In this document: positions 34,432 to 47,604 of the stretch, one piece after another
Numbering within the stretch: the stretch's first letter is position 1
Layout of the letters: each line of letters starts with the position of its first letter
Source of the DNA: Hofstenia miamia
Lineage: Eukaryota; Xenacoelomorpha; Acoela
Assembly (NCBI GenBank): GCA_004352715.1
Contig: SCFE01000087.1
Coordinates: forward strand, 574,007 to 638,006
Length of the DNA stretch: 64,000 nt
Direction of reading: 5' to 3'
The notes under the pieces: model-generated
What the model saw: the letters and a program-made list of their open reading frames with translations, nothing else
The model's database searches: none
What the model was told of the DNA's origin: nothing
Program-made: the position numbers and the translations under genes

Positions 34432-35260
34432 NNNNNNNNNNNNNNNNNNNNNNNNNNNNNNNNNNNNNNNNNNNNNNNNNNNNNNNNNNNNNNNNNNNNN
34501 NNNNNNNNNNNNNNNNNNNNNNNNNNNNNNNNNNNNNNNNNNNNNNNNNNNNNNNNNNNNNNNNNNNNNNNNNNNNNNNNNNNNNNNNNNNNNNNNNNNN
34601 NNNNNNNNNNNNNNNNNNNNNNNNNNNNNNNNNNNNNNNNNNNNNNNNNNNNNNNNNNNNNNNNNNNNNNNNNNNNNNNNNNNNNNNNNNNNNNNNNNNN
34701 NNNNNNNNNNNNNNNNNNNNNNNNNNNNNNNNNNNNNNNNNNNNNNNNNNNNNNNNNNNNNNNNNNNNNNNNNNNNNNNNNNNNNNNNNNNNNNNNNNNN
34801 NNNNNNNNNNNNNNNNNNNNNNNNNNNNNNNNNNNNNNNNNNNNNNNNNNNNNNNNNNNNNNNNNNNNNNNNNNNNNNNNNNNNNNNNNNNNNNNNNNNN
34901 NNNNNNNNNNNNNNNNNNNNNNNNNNNNNNNNNNNNNNNNNNNNNNNNNNNNNNNNNNNNNNNNNNNNNNNNNNNNNNNNNNNNNNNNNNNNNNNNNNNN
35001 NNNNNNNNNNNNNNNNNNNNNNNNNNNNNNNNNNNNNNNNNNNNNNNNNNNNNNNNNNNNNNNNNNNNNNNNNNNNNNNNNNNNNNNNNNNNNNNNNNNN
35101 NNNNNNNNNNNNNNNNNNNNNNNNNNNNNNNNNNNNNNNNNNNNNNNNNNNNNNNNNNNNNNNNNNNNNNNNNNNNNNNNNNNNNNNNNNNNNNNNNNNN
35201 NNNNNNNNNNNNNNNNNNNNNNNNNNNNNNNNNNNNNNNNNNNNNNNNNNNNNNNNNNNN
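34432..35260. other. Assembly gap of 829 N
   Basis: Only N bases. LINE sequence on the left and an (AAT)n tail on the right. Confidence 0.95.
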
Positions 35261-35715
35261 ATAATAATAATAATAATAATAATAAATGTTTTATTAAATA
35301 TTTTGAAATAATCAAAATATCTTATTAATTGATGAAAAACATCGACTGGGGAAGACATTCTCAAATTTTCTATGCAGATGTTTTTGTGCTTTTGGTGGAT
35401 TTTTTCGAAGTCTTTCTAACGCATATGGCTGACGTTTTGGAATAATTCCAGAAAGAAGATGATTATCATTATTAATAATATCATTATATAAAGAATTATC
35501 ACTAAATTTGATGAATTGAAGTATATTCTGTAATCACTTTAATCCTAACAGCTTTTCTTTGAAAACAATCTATTTTTTGTTTTAGAGCATTTGAGCAGCT
35601 TCTCAATGCAGTGCAGCAATACCGTAGCTTACTCATTATAAGAGAATCATGCAATAAAGAGAACTCTTTATTTGAATATCCATATGCCTTAAGTCTACGA
35701 AACAAGTAGAGGTAA
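35261..35715 (-). mobile_element. LINE 3' end fragment with (AAT)n tail
   Basis: On the minus strand 35705-35502 reads FRRLKAYGYSNKEFSLLHDS and LRYCCTALRS, the ORF2 C-terminal region. A 3' UTR of about 220 bp ends in AAT repeats at 35261-35285. The coding part is short and probably inactive. Confidence 0.65.
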
Positions 35716-35718
35716 GTA

Positions 35719-36231
35719 TATATATATATATANNNNNNNNNNNNNNNNNNNNNNNNNNNNNNNNNNNNNNNNNNNNNNNNNNNNNNNNNNNNNNNNNNNN
35801 NNNNNNNNNNNNNNNNNNNNNNNNNNNNNNNNNNNNNNNNNNNNNNNNNNNNNNNNNNNNNNNNNNNNNNNNNNNNNNNNNNNNNNNNNNNNNNNNNNNN
35901 NNNNNNNNNNNNNNNNNNNNNNNNNNNNNNNNNNNNNNNNNNNNNNNNNNNNNNNNNNNNNNNNNNNNNNNNNNNNNNNNNNNNNNNNNNNNNNNNNNNN
36001 NNNNNNNNNNNNNNNNNNNNNNNNNNNNNNNNNNNNNNNNNNNNNNNNNNNNNNNNNNNNNNNNNNNNNNNNNNNNNNNNNNNNNNNNNNNNNNNNNNNN
36101 NNNNNNNNNNNNNNNNNNNNNNNNNNNNNNNNNNNNNNNNNNNNNNNNNNNNNNNNNNNNNNNNNNNNNNNNNNNNNNNNNNNNNNNNNNNNNNNNNNNN
36201 NNNNNNNNNNNNNNNNNNNNNNNNNNNNNNN

Positions 36232-36262
<31 letters not shown>
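35719..36262. repeat. (TA)n array enclosing an assembly gap
   Basis: TA repeats at 35719-35732 and 36232-36262 flank 499 N bases (35733-36231). Confidence 0.9.
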
Positions 36263-36263
<1 letters not shown>

Positions 36264-38743
36264 CCTATCCTTAGTAAAATACTAAAAAGAAAAAAGGTTT
36301 GCAAAAAGCCTTTCATCAAATTTCGAATTTTTTCAAATTATAATAAATATGAAACTAAAATGAATATTCAAAATAATTTATTCATGATTATATTTTTACC
36401 TTAAAGTAATGCATACGTGAGTTTTTAAGCATTAGACAAAAGGAATTTTTCTATTTCAAAATAATATCATTTCAAAAACTTGTATATTTTTTCAATACGA
36501 ATTTGGAGTGGGATTGCGAATCCTTTGGTCCTATTACAGAAACAAATAAAAATCAATATAAAAAAACGTCTGAAACCATTAAACTTATCAAGGCACAAAT
36601 GCTAAGGTAATACTGAAGCTGATATAATTTTATTATTGTATATAAATATAAAATATGTTCATTATTAATTTTAGATCTTACCAAATGTAATTGAAATACG
36701 TTATTCTCATGACGAAAATCAGCACATTTTATTACTTCCGAATTTATTTATAGGTTTACTTATGTACCTTTTGAATTTAAGTAGTTAAAGAACTTAGAAT
36801 AATATGGAATCTGGAAAAATACATTGAGAATCTGACTTTTTCAACAAATACATATATTTTTCAATTTGTTTTTGTTTCTCTATAGTTGAATTTAGCAAAC
36901 CTAATTATTCAATTCAACAAGAGGCAATTGACTACTTTGTTTAAAAATAGGATGTTTGCAAAAAATAATTTTAATTGTATTGTGTTATAATTAAGATTTC
37001 TGCACTGGCTAACAGTTCCTAGATTCATATATACAAATATATACCTGTATAAAAAACAACATTCATTAACATATAATTATCCGTTCTTCAGTTATTAAAA
37101 AGTTTGCAAAAGTAGAGTACAATAGGATGCATGAAGTAATTATTGCTTGTTTTATTGCAAATAAAACTATTAACTATGAAATTCAAAAAATAACATAAAT
37201 TCCATTACAAGACATGTTCTTGAGTAGTGAATTTTGTCAGTGCCTTATTCTAAAAACTACATCACTTACGTAAAGATGGCTGTTTGAAGTCTATGTCAAT
37301 TTCAAATCACAATTGGTGCCAAGCGTCGACAACTTAGAAATTGCGAGTTATTATGTATTCATTGACTGTAATATTAAGCATCTTATCTAGCGATATGCTA
37401 AGTAGCCGCCAAGAATGCATAAAGTATCTTACAGCTTGTCAAATGATCTAATAATAGCTTCAAACTTTCTAATACATATTGCAATATAAGAAATTTTATA
37501 AATTCTCACCAGTATACGTACATACTCCGTTGTTTCGATGCGCAATCACTTTTGAGGACTGAGTATTAACTATGTTGTGCCATTTCAATGGTAGGAGTAA
37601 AATTAATTTCATTATATGACATAGCGCTAAGTTGTGCTGATATGTGTGTTTTGAACACATATATTTATATGTTCATTATTTTAACAATTTTTACTGGTGT
37701 TTTAAAAATACACCGGTCTATTTATTTGCAAAACTTAAGTAGTGCAGTAAAAAATTTTAAGCACTCATAAATATTTTCCTGTTGTTTTGAGTTAAGCTCT
37801 AGGCAAGTTAATTTGGAGAATTTGTTTTCATATTGAAGATTTCCGAAGGATATTAAGTAATCTGTCAGGATTGTCCATGCTTAAGATTTAATAATCAAAT
37901 TACTCTGCGTCCTGTAAAAATTCCCTTAAACATCTATAAAACCCATTTTTCCAAAATTTGAAAGTCTTGCATAATGATTTAGTTAATTAAAAGCAAAATG
38001 ATTCACTGTTATTCGATGTTTTGGAGATAATAGTTTTCACACATATAACTTCCGATATCACATTTTCTTAATTACAACTTGGCTTGCACGTTGTATTTGT
38101 TGGTGAGAACTTTTACTCGTTCACTAAATTAACAGAAATACCTCATAATATTACAATGACACACTTTTGTACATGTTTGTTATCATACATATTTTCAATT
38201 AATTGAATTTGTTGTGAAGACTGTAAATTACAAGTTTTAATATTTAATATGGAATTGAATGCAAGCCACCGAAAACAGATTAAGCCCTATAGGACCTTAA
38301 TTAATATTTTGCAGGTTTCATTTAATTTTTCAAAAATTTTAAATATAATCTCTCATTCTGTCCAGTGAAATTGAATATAACTAACATGAAAAGTAGTACG
38401 TAACATATTTACGATAATCAAATTCATCTTTTATTTTAATTTCTCTGTTTCTCTAGAAATCAAGTTAAGTAAAGCTTAGCTAAGTTTTTTTTGACAAATT
38501 TAGTTTAGAATGACTAATATAAAATGCAGGTTTTTTACTGAGCTTAAAAAACTTGATTTCAAATCTGTTGTTATTCAGAATTGACATAATCTGCAATTAA
38601 ACTTAATTTCTGTTCTCAAAAGCGGATTTCCCAGAAAAACTATCGATCCACAGGGTCATAGTTCATACTGAATATGTTCTTTATTAATTTACTTTGTTCA
38701 ATAACAACCAATAAGTACATAGAGAAAGTAATGTGCGAATATA
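36263..38743. other. Unassigned AT-rich DNA
   Basis: No coding was recognised. A lone donor-like GTAAGT on the minus strand near 37268 has no coding exon before it. Confidence 0.5.
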
Positions 38744-39578
38744 CAACAGGGAACAAAATAATAGTCACCTCCCTTCATTTTTTCACTTTTTCTTAATCTA
38801 AATCTAAGTTTGAATTGGATAATGATTGTGAAATAAAACAGCACAAATATTCTTCATATCAGCAAAAATCAAATTAGAATGTTCAGAAATTTGATGCAGT
38901 CATTATTACTCATTGCGTCATCAATTCTAAAAATTTGAGATATTTTATTAAACAAAGAAATATTGATTTTGCTATTGGAAATGTTTGGAACTTGTTATAA
39001 TTTATACCTAGCCTATCGTCGTTTGCTTGCATAATATAGTATACACAGTCTGGTATTGATCAGAAAAGTTGATGGCATGTCTCTACCCAACCAATGAATC
39101 ATAATTCACCCACACCTAGATTATGATTTTTCAAAATGGCTCATAATGTCTCTATAGGATTATAGCCCTATTTGAAATTAAGGGAGGATTCCCCTGCCCT
39201 ATTAAACTTTTACTAATTTTTTTCTAAGCACCTGCTCATTTATGCGTGATATTGTTAAATATACCGGTGGCATAATGTTCCTTTTTTCATAGCACTTATT
39301 ATTATTGTTATTCAGAAAACTGTAAGCTAGAAAATTAAAATTATATTTTTTTCAATCGCGAAAATCAATATTAATTTTGAGTACAAAAAGGCATTGAGAA
39401 TGTTTATATTTGATGACGTCATCCTAAATAATGATAGCATCCATTTCTGAGCATTCTAATTTGATGCTGTTGATATGAAGAATGTTTTAGCAGTTTCATT
39501 TCAAAATCATTATCCAATCCAAATTTAGATGTAGAGGAAAAAAATGTAGAGTGGTGACCATAAATTTGTTCTCTACTT
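38744..39578. mobile_element. Long-inverted-repeat element, non-autonomous
   Basis: The first and last roughly 200 bases are imperfect inverted repeats. Shared words include GGATAATGATT, ATTCTTCATATCA and AAATTAGAATG. Ends read CAACAGGGAAC and, complemented, AAGTAGAGAAC, each next to a TA (38742-38743 and 39579-39580), which suggests a Tc1/mariner-type target. The 835-bp unit has no transposase frame. Confidence 0.8.
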
Positions 39579-41159
39579 TAATATCAATTTCTCACCACAC
39601 TTCAATATTATATAGTAATATGGCATACATTCAGATAAGACATTGATGTGTCTTTTTTACATACCTGTGCATAAGCGAAGCTGTAATGTACAAGCAGTCA
39701 AACTCTATTTAAAATGTTGAAAAGTATACTTCAAAATTTAAATTGTATTAAGTGTATATTTAATATATTATCTAGTTTAACCGTTTTGCTCGGTTTTAGA
39801 AACTCACTCTCTTAAAACTGTTTTAAAAACAGTGGGTGAATAGTTATTTTTTATTTAAATTAATTTACTTTCTGGGTCTTTTTCAGCAAGCTGCATAGTG
39901 GTAAAAATTGATAAGTGCATTATCGTTATTAGTTATTTCAATTGGATTATCTATGTGGCACTACTTATCGTTATGAACACGACATCTCCCTTCCTTTCAT
40001 CAATAAAAGGATAAAATATGATTGACTCAATAAACTAAGCATATACTTATACTATTGTTTTTAATTCTTAGTTTAAAATAATCCAAAATAGAGGGATTTC
40101 AATAACAAAGAGTAAATTTCAAAAACAAAGAGTACAAGTTTCTATATAAATTATCCATCAGACAGAGAAAATATAAAAATAATGATACACCCTTTATTCA
40201 ATTTATGTAGTATGAACAGGATTTACTCTCTCCCAAAATAACGCACATATTTAGTTATGTTCTCCAATTCCAACTGACTCATAATTAAAAATTAAATTTA
40301 TATTCTCTAATAGATGCTTTTTGATGGGGTTTAATGTAATATAATCTGCTTTTGGGACATGAGGAAAAATTGTTCATCTGATTAAGGCTTGCAGTCCTAA
40401 AATTTAAGATTTTTAATTTTTAGGCTTAAGCATTGCATTTTTAGAGGGTATAGAGACCTCGACTTACGCATAATTTAATTAAGTAATTTTCAATTGTAGG
40501 CATGAAGAATACGCATAGCCATTGCTTACAATCTATTATAAAAACATAAGCTCTTTGTTTTTCAAATCTTGCTTTTACAAATCTGAAATTTTCTTCTTTA
40601 TTATTGAAGACCCACTAATTATGTTTGAAGCGAAGAATTTATTTCTTGTGGGCAGTGTTAAGAAAGATACTTTGCTTACTCAAGTAGGCCTTGCGTACTA
40701 CCGGAACTCAGAGATGTGAGGACAATAATTATTATTGAAATGCGTGATAATGTGTGCAGAAGTTTTGTTACTAGACTGGAACTATGCATCGAGTATAACT
40801 ACGAACAAAATGAACACCACCTTTCAATGTGAAAACAAGCTTTTAAAATATCATTACTCATCTTATGTATATATATATATATATATTCACTTGACGTGAT
40901 ATAGATCGGCTTCCACCATAAATAATCCTACGCATAACAGTAATGTGGTATATAAATTCACAATATTACCTGCTGATAAATACTAAAGATGCAATTTCTA
41001 CTACATATTTCATAGAATCACGCCTTATAGCTATCTTTGCTTTACACATTTATGGGTAATTGGACCTTGGTATGTCGAAATTACCTTCCTTTGTAGTATG
41101 TTTATGCATAAACAATTGCTGTATTATTCTTGTTACTACACAAATTTTTGTTTCTCCGA
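39579..41159. other. Unassigned AT-rich DNA
   Basis: No supported gene. A plus frame of 65 codons at 40522-40719 has no known relatives. A short (TA)n run lies at about 40867-40886. Confidence 0.5.
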
Positions 41160-41575
41160 TGAAATTTTTTTATATTTGATAACATAGGTATTAGTATATA
41201 TGAATATTAGGTAATCTTCTGTGAGCTTAAACGATGTTTATATAGCGCTTTAGGAAGTATCAAGGCAAGTTTAGTGTACATTACCTCAGATTACTATACA
41301 GTTATAAGCTTTAGTTGCTCAATATATTGACTATATTGCTTGGCGTTTATACGTTGAAATTTGCTTATATGATAGAACATAGGTATTAGTATATATGAAT
41401 ATTAGGTAATCTTCTGTGAGTTTAAACGATGTTTATATAGCGCTTTAGGAAGTATCAAGGCAAGTTTAGTGTACATTACCTCAGATTACTATACAGTTAT
41501 AAGCTTTAGTTGCTCAATATATTGCATATTGCTTGGCGAGATTTATACGTAGATATTAGCTCAATGATAGAGCTT
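41160..41575. repeat. Tandem duplication, unit about 195 bp
   Basis: AACATAGGTATTAGTATATA occurs at 41181 and again at 41376. The following 170 bases are nearly identical. A third, partial copy starts after 41550 and is more diverged. Confidence 0.85.
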
Positions 41576-42797
41576 CAATCTAATAAACACACATACACAT
41601 TAATTATCTAAAATTTAGTTAAGAATTCTGTATAATTCCAGATAATTTGTCATTTATATTGAATACAAACTATGATTTATGAAAAAATCATTTCAGTTTG
41701 GTGGACATAAATTTAGCATTAATAATACACAAATATAAAAAACTTCCATTACAATGCAGCATTCAGTCATCTGATACACGATTCTTATGCAGAGCAACCA
41801 TTCACTTTAAGCCTGTAAAAAAAATAAACAGGTTAACAATAACTTAAAATTATTGTACAAATGCATTTTATAATCTAAAACGCCTTACAACGATACTTCA
41901 AAATTCTTTTCAACAAATTCAATAATGCATTAAAGCAATTTTAATTTAATTTTTTTCGAAAATGTGTAATTTTATTTTTATGTATAAAATACTATGTGCA
42001 TATAATGTACTAAAATAATTGTTCTTTGAGCCGTATAACCTACGCTGATGTTTCGTACTAAATTTGTGTAAATATCAAAATACACAAAAAGTAGAAAATA
42101 TATGTTATTTAGTAATCGAACTCCAAATGTGCTGATGCTAAAAATGGAGCTAACAACCAAAATTTCATTAGTATGGAATTGAACTAAAATAAAACAGTCA
42201 ACGGCACAAATCACATTGAAGGTATCTAATAGATGCGCTTTAGATTACCAATTGAATAAATATATTGTTCAAATGATACGCTACAAATTTCGTTAAAATA
42301 TGAATATATTGCATTGCGCAATGCAATTTTTAAAATCATCAGTAACATTTATATAAAGTTTAAGTTTGAGCTTCATTTTTCTAAATCTAGAAAGCAAACT
42401 TGGGAAAATGCTTATTACTTTTCCAAAATGGATTATTTTTAGAGCAACATTAAATTGAAGGAAAATTAAAATGTGAAATTGAAAAAGCTAACAGGAGATA
42501 AATTCAAATGCGTTAATGTACTTAAGAAAAAATTCATTTCTTCACAAAATAAACAACTTTAGTTAATATTATTAAAAATATTTTTACTTAGTGACAAAAT
42601 TAAAGACAACGCGGTGTTTGCTAGTAAAAACACAACCATTGTAATTTCGGAAATTTCCTTAAGAAAAATTTTCATTTTTCTATAAATTTCTTAAATTATG
42701 ATAAAACAATAAAACGTGTACATTGATAGGTATTTTATCATGTATGTAATAAATTTTTAACTCTCATGATAAGTTTGCAAGCATATTAAATACTTAT
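41576..42797. other. 3' flank of the GPCR gene
   Basis: AT-rich. A minus frame at 42214-41978 has no known relatives. An acceptor-like TTTTTTTTACAG on the minus strand near 41816 could start a 3' UTR exon. Confidence 0.4.
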
Positions 42798-43081
42798 TTA
42801 ATATTTACAGGAAATAATTTTAAATAAAGCATTTCGAAATTCCGAATTCGTGAGAATGTAGGCAAAGAAATTTACTGCCAAATTTGTGATCATAAGAAAT
42901 GTGAACAACTGTTGAAATATACTGCTCCAACTCCATAGTTGCATCTTGAAGATGTTGACTACTACAAAGAAATGAGCCTGATCTGGAAAGGTAGTAACAA
43001 TAAAAATAAACGTCACAACAAATAGCATTCTCGTAACGTTAGATTTTGCCTTTGAAATGACAGAACCTGCGTTTGACTTAC
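42798..43081 (-). CDS. Class A GPCR, exon 3 (TM6, TM7, tail)
   Basis: The exon begins after ACATTTTTTAG with two bases that complete Gly214, then KSNAGSVISKAKSNVTRM as the third intracellular loop. TM6 (about 232-254) has Pro246 in TTFP, where CWxP is usual, so the toggle Trp is absent. TM7 ends NLAVNFFAY, with Phe in place of Pro of NPxxY, followed by a short helix 8 (FRNALFKII) and a 4-residue tail ending at residue 307. Intron 2 (43082-44158) is 1,077 bp. Exon lengths 300, 340 and 284 sum to 924 nt, exactly 308 codons, which supports the model. Confidence 0.9.
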
Positions 43082-44158
43082 CTAAAAAATGTAAATAATA
43101 AACATATTCATTGTAATGCTTATTTTTAATAAAAAATTCTTAATTGAAGAAATATTTCCGATACGTTTGCTCCTTAATTGCGAATATTCAAATTCTATTT
43201 CAATATTTGCAATCACAAATATACATTTTTTATTTGCTTAGTAAAGGTTTACATATTAATTTAATTTTTATTTCTTTTTGACTTTTGCAAAATTTTGAGA
43301 AGAGACAATCCAAATGACATTTGAATTATTTTAGGCATTTATCTAAAAATAATTTATAGTGAAATTATTTTCAACTTTATGTTAACAGTTGTTTGCCATT
43401 TTATTTCCGTATCTAAGCTTGCAGGCAGACAAATATGGGTATGAAGTTATTTAGAATCATTTCACCCATACCCAATTTCATTAGACTCCGTCAATGTAAG
43501 GCTTAAGGGAAATTTCTATAACAAACTATTTTGTATTTATGTTATTTGTGCAAAATGTATAAGGAAAGTGGTTAACACATAAATATTGTTCAATTTATTT
43601 TTCATACGTTTATCTTCTTTTTTTATTGTCTATGAATTAGAGCAAATTGTATGTTGAAAGTTTGTGTTCGATAAAACTTCGTATCAATAGTGAAAAATTT
43701 GTAAAAATCCATTTTAATTGTAAAAAATTACATATTATCCCTGAAAAATCTCTTAAAACAATGAAATATTTATAAATTCAAGAAATTGCAAAATATATAT
43801 CATAAGTGAAATTAATCTTTCCTGCATCCATATGTACACACTACTATAAGTATGAAATAGTTAACCAGAATATTTAAATAGGATTGATTTTATTAGAGGT
43901 GCTCTTGAAGCACCCCTCGGTTGTAAAAGTGAAAAAACACCGCCGGGATGAGATAAACTTTGTGTTTTTTGATGAAATATTATTTTTGTTTTTTGCATTA
44001 ATAACTTTAAAATTCAAAGCAAAAACATTTTTACCTTTCCCAAGATTCTCATATCATATATTCTAAGAGATTTTAAGTATACCACAAAATATATTCCTGT
44101 GTCTGATCGCATGAAGTGTTCTTGACTTATAAGGATATGGTATGAACATTTTGCAAAC

Positions 44159-44498
44159 CTGATCTAGTAGAAAACCGCAGATTTTTCGATATCTTTATTG
44201 CAATGCAAGTATAGCAGAAAATTGGTAAAAAGAGCTGCACTACTATGTAAACAAATGCTCCAATCAACCCATAGTACACAATATGATTTTCATATTCAAG
44301 AATGCAAACACCGTCTTTTATAAATTTTCCACCAAGTTCCAAAATTGTAGCAGTCGTAAAAGTATATATCCAAGGAAATATTATCAGTGCACAGCGCAAC
44401 TTCAAACTGAATGATTTTTTATAAAAAATTGGAAATAATACAGCCAGGAATCTCTCGATCGCAATCATGCTAATAATTAAAGAAGAATTTCGCAAAAT
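44159..44498 (-). CDS. Class A GPCR, exon 2 (TM3 to TM5)
   Basis: The exon encodes residues 101-213 plus one base. It starts after TTTGTTTTAG with ILRNSSLIISMIAIERFLAV. The DRY box at the end of TM3 reads ERF (115-117), keeping the Arg and changing the flanking residues. TM4 holds the conserved Trp (W143). Cys165 in the second extracellular loop can pair with Cys90. TM5 has Pro192 at the expected place. The donor is GTTTGC at 44158, phase 1, and intron 1 (44499-45410) is 912 bp. Confidence 0.9.
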
Positions 44499-45410
44499 CT
44501 AAAACAAAAATTGGTCAAAGAAATGATATGGACTTCCTATCCTAATGTTTTGCTTAAGTTAATCCTAATTCAAATTATATGGTTTTATATATGATTAAAT
44601 GAATATGATTCGCATGTTATTTACATAATTTTAAAATTGAAAGGAAGTATTTTTTACAACTAGAGTCTTAAGAATAACCTTATATTTTATTTCATGAGTC
44701 AAAATAATAAAAAAATATATATACAAGTATATATATGAAATTATATTATGCTTACATTACTTTGCACTGATTAAATTTTGGCATGTTTTCATTGTATGAT
44801 CATTATGAGCTTAACACATTGAATATATTAACAAGCTAAAATCAGGTCCGTCTTACATTGTACAACTCAAACAGGTAAGCCTAAACTAAGCCGTGTTCTG
44901 CACTGGTATCTGAAGAAATTTTTTCACTTCCTTTAAAATTTTATACTATAAATTGGCACTTTAAAATTTTTGATTTTTCATCAAATTAAAAAAGAGTCTA
45001 ATTTATATTTCAAATTAAAGCAGGAATGCTTTCGAAATGTTCATATGATCAAGAAAACGGAGACATTTTTGGTTGATTTTATTTGACAAATATAAAAAAA
45101 GATTTTTCTCAAGTAAATATGAGTTAGATGTACAGTTAATTGTAAAAATAACGATCATATTTCATATTTCATTTCCAATATGACAAACTGTCGTGAAAAA
45201 GTGTCCTACTTTGTTCAGAACGTGAAATTTAACCTTAATAAAGAAGAGCGACTTTAACATATTATTTTCTGTGATTACCTGAATTACTGGTGTTACAAGA
45301 AAGTGATCTCCAAAATATTCATTTTTAGTGAACAACAGTATAATAATTCTATTTTATGTATTTATAAATGAATATATTTAATAGATTATGTTATGTAATT
45401 AAGATCATAC

Positions 45411-45710
45411 AGCGAAGTGTATGTTTTGGATCTTCAGTGAGCAAATGACCCTCGCTACCAGGAAAGGACCTGGGACTTTTCCTGTCTTTGTTTGAAGCAG
45501 AGGAGTAACCATTGTCGCAGAGTAAAGAGCAGAGCCAATACATTCACTGATGCCTAAATTCGCAATAAGGTAATAGTGATAATTGCGCATATTCTTAGTT
45601 AAGGCGATGACCAATACTATGAACAAATTCGAGGAAAATCCTAAAAAACTAATAGTTGTGGTACCAATGTTAATGACATTTTCAAAAACGGAACTGTCAT
45701 TCTGCTGCAT
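45411..45710 (-). CDS. Class A GPCR, exon 1 (TM1 to TM3 start)
   Basis: ATG 45710 is preceded by an in-frame stop at 45734-45732. The exon encodes residues 1-100. N4 lies in an NDS glycosylation site. TM1 is about 14-36 and keeps the class A Asn (N28). TM2 is about 44-66, and the position of the conserved sodium-binding Asp (2.50) reads Glu (LGISE, E56). Cys90 is the TM3 partner of the extracellular disulfide. The donor is GTATGA at 45410 and the intron is phase 0. Together with the next two exons it gives an uninterrupted 307-residue seven-helix receptor at the plasma membrane. The ligand is not predictable. NFxxY in TM7 is common in peptide receptors of invertebrates. Confidence 0.9.
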
Positions 45711-47604
45711 TGCTGCATAATGCTTAGATTCTTAAAATAGTCGAACAAATATTGTTAACTGTCATCCAATCACCTTTCTGAATATGAAATTCATCTAAGA
45801 TAGATTTTCTATTTTCTCAAATAGCAAAGCCTAGCGCATTTACTGTTGTTTTACATGTCCAATCAATTTTATTTGATACTAATTGCACTTCATTTAAACC
45901 GAAACCATCTAAATCATACATGTTGAGAATGTGGATAAGTCATTAATATTAACAGTTTCCATTGATCATGAAGCTTATAGTTTTATAGAATACCAGGATT
46001 TTTCATTAATCTAAGCAAAACTATTTCAAACTTTGTATTTGTTAAACTCCCCCTTCCGGTGATATTCCACCCCTAAGTAGATAATCATTTATGCCTGTAG
46101 CGGCTCTAAATTTGTTCTTGTAGAACATAAAAATTATAGAAGCCAAATATAATGTAAGCTATGACAAACTTAAGACAATGAATGTTACAAAAAATGTCAA
46201 ATGTTTATTTTGACAAAAAAATGCGTATTTGTTGTAAGCTTCAAGTGCGACTAATCCAGTATTACGCACGCACAATTAACATATTTATATTAGATTATTT
46301 GTTGTTGTACATGTATTTCTTACTCATTTATTTGCAATATAATGACGGAAAATTATATATTCTTTTAAATTTTTATAAATTTTAAGTTCAAAAAGATCAA
46401 TGTTGCCAAAATTTTGTCAAAAAATAGCAAAATTCGCGTTTGTCTTTACAAAGTAGGTATTTATTTTTGTTAAGAAACCGCCCTAAGCATCAGTTATCTT
46501 TTACGAGTTACGACTGAATGAATTCGAACAACAAGCAAAGTTTGTCCTGCCAGTGAAAAGATCGACGACATTGTCTTGAGGATGACTATTGGGCCACTTT
46601 ACTACTTTCATAGCCCCCTTCACATGACCTACAAGAGTATTAAGTAGCTCATATCACAAAATTTTTCATGAATATAAAATTATTTTCAAAAAATTACTTA
46701 TTACTTTATTACACATCGATTCAAACTATGCAATGGAAAATTTGTGAACGAACAATAACTCTTGATTTTAGTGAAACATTATATTTTGCATTAATCTGTT
46801 ATTAAGTTACATTTTAGAGAACAGTTTGATTAATCTCCAAAAAATCTATTCAGACTCTTTAATGTCACCAACCGTTTTGTTCACATTCCCAAGTGATTTT
46901 CTTCACGCCTATAAGGAAATTTGGAATCCTGGGATTTGGACACAACTATGGGTAAGTGTGGTTCCCTGTAATGGTGAAAATTTATAATGCAATTTATTCC
47001 TGCGTTGAAATACATTACATATTGACTTTTTTCAATAGAAAATTCTACTTTTTCAAACACATTCAAACTCTTCCCAAACTAGTATTAAGATAATATAGCG
47101 GTCTAAAGCCCATGTAGCAACCAATAGGCTCAGCTACTTTGTTTGCAGTCAATAGGCTTCCAAACGGAGCAACTTTGTGTTCCCGTAGACATTCAAATTA
47201 CGAAAGAAAATGCCATTTTCTATCCATTAAGCCTTTAGATTTAAGATACATTTGTTCATGGATCTTTGTTGCCTAGCTGGACTTTTACTTGAGCGTCAGA
47301 TTGAGATAAATTTCTATAAATGGAGCCAGCATTTTAAAAAATTTTCAATTGTCATATTATTGAAAACATCACACAATCAGTATGCTAGGAATTCAAACCG
47401 TCTATTATTTCTCAAACGAATGCAAACTATAAATATGATTTTAAAAATTTGAAGTGTTGTATACATCTCAAATGAATGTTAAAAAATTTCAGATTATGTT
47501 GCGCGTTACTTGCAAAAACCTGAATTGTTTTCTCCTACATGCATAGACGCTTAAATTTTTCACTCTATATAACTAAGTCTAGTGCCAAAACATCGAATGT
47601 CTTC
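45711..47604. other. Unassigned DNA upstream of the GPCR
   Basis: Two exon-like pieces are worth noting. On the minus strand, after the acceptor ATACTCTTGTAG (exon from 46628), an open frame reads HVKGAMKVVKWPNSHPQDNV until about 46500. On the plus strand, SDFLHAYKEIWNPGIWTQLW precedes a donor GTAAGT at about 46953. Neither was assigned to a family. Confidence 0.3.

Noticed and set aside
37248-37268. Tiny minus-strand exon before a GTAAGT donor
   Set aside because: All longer frames into the donor contain stops, and there is no partner exon.
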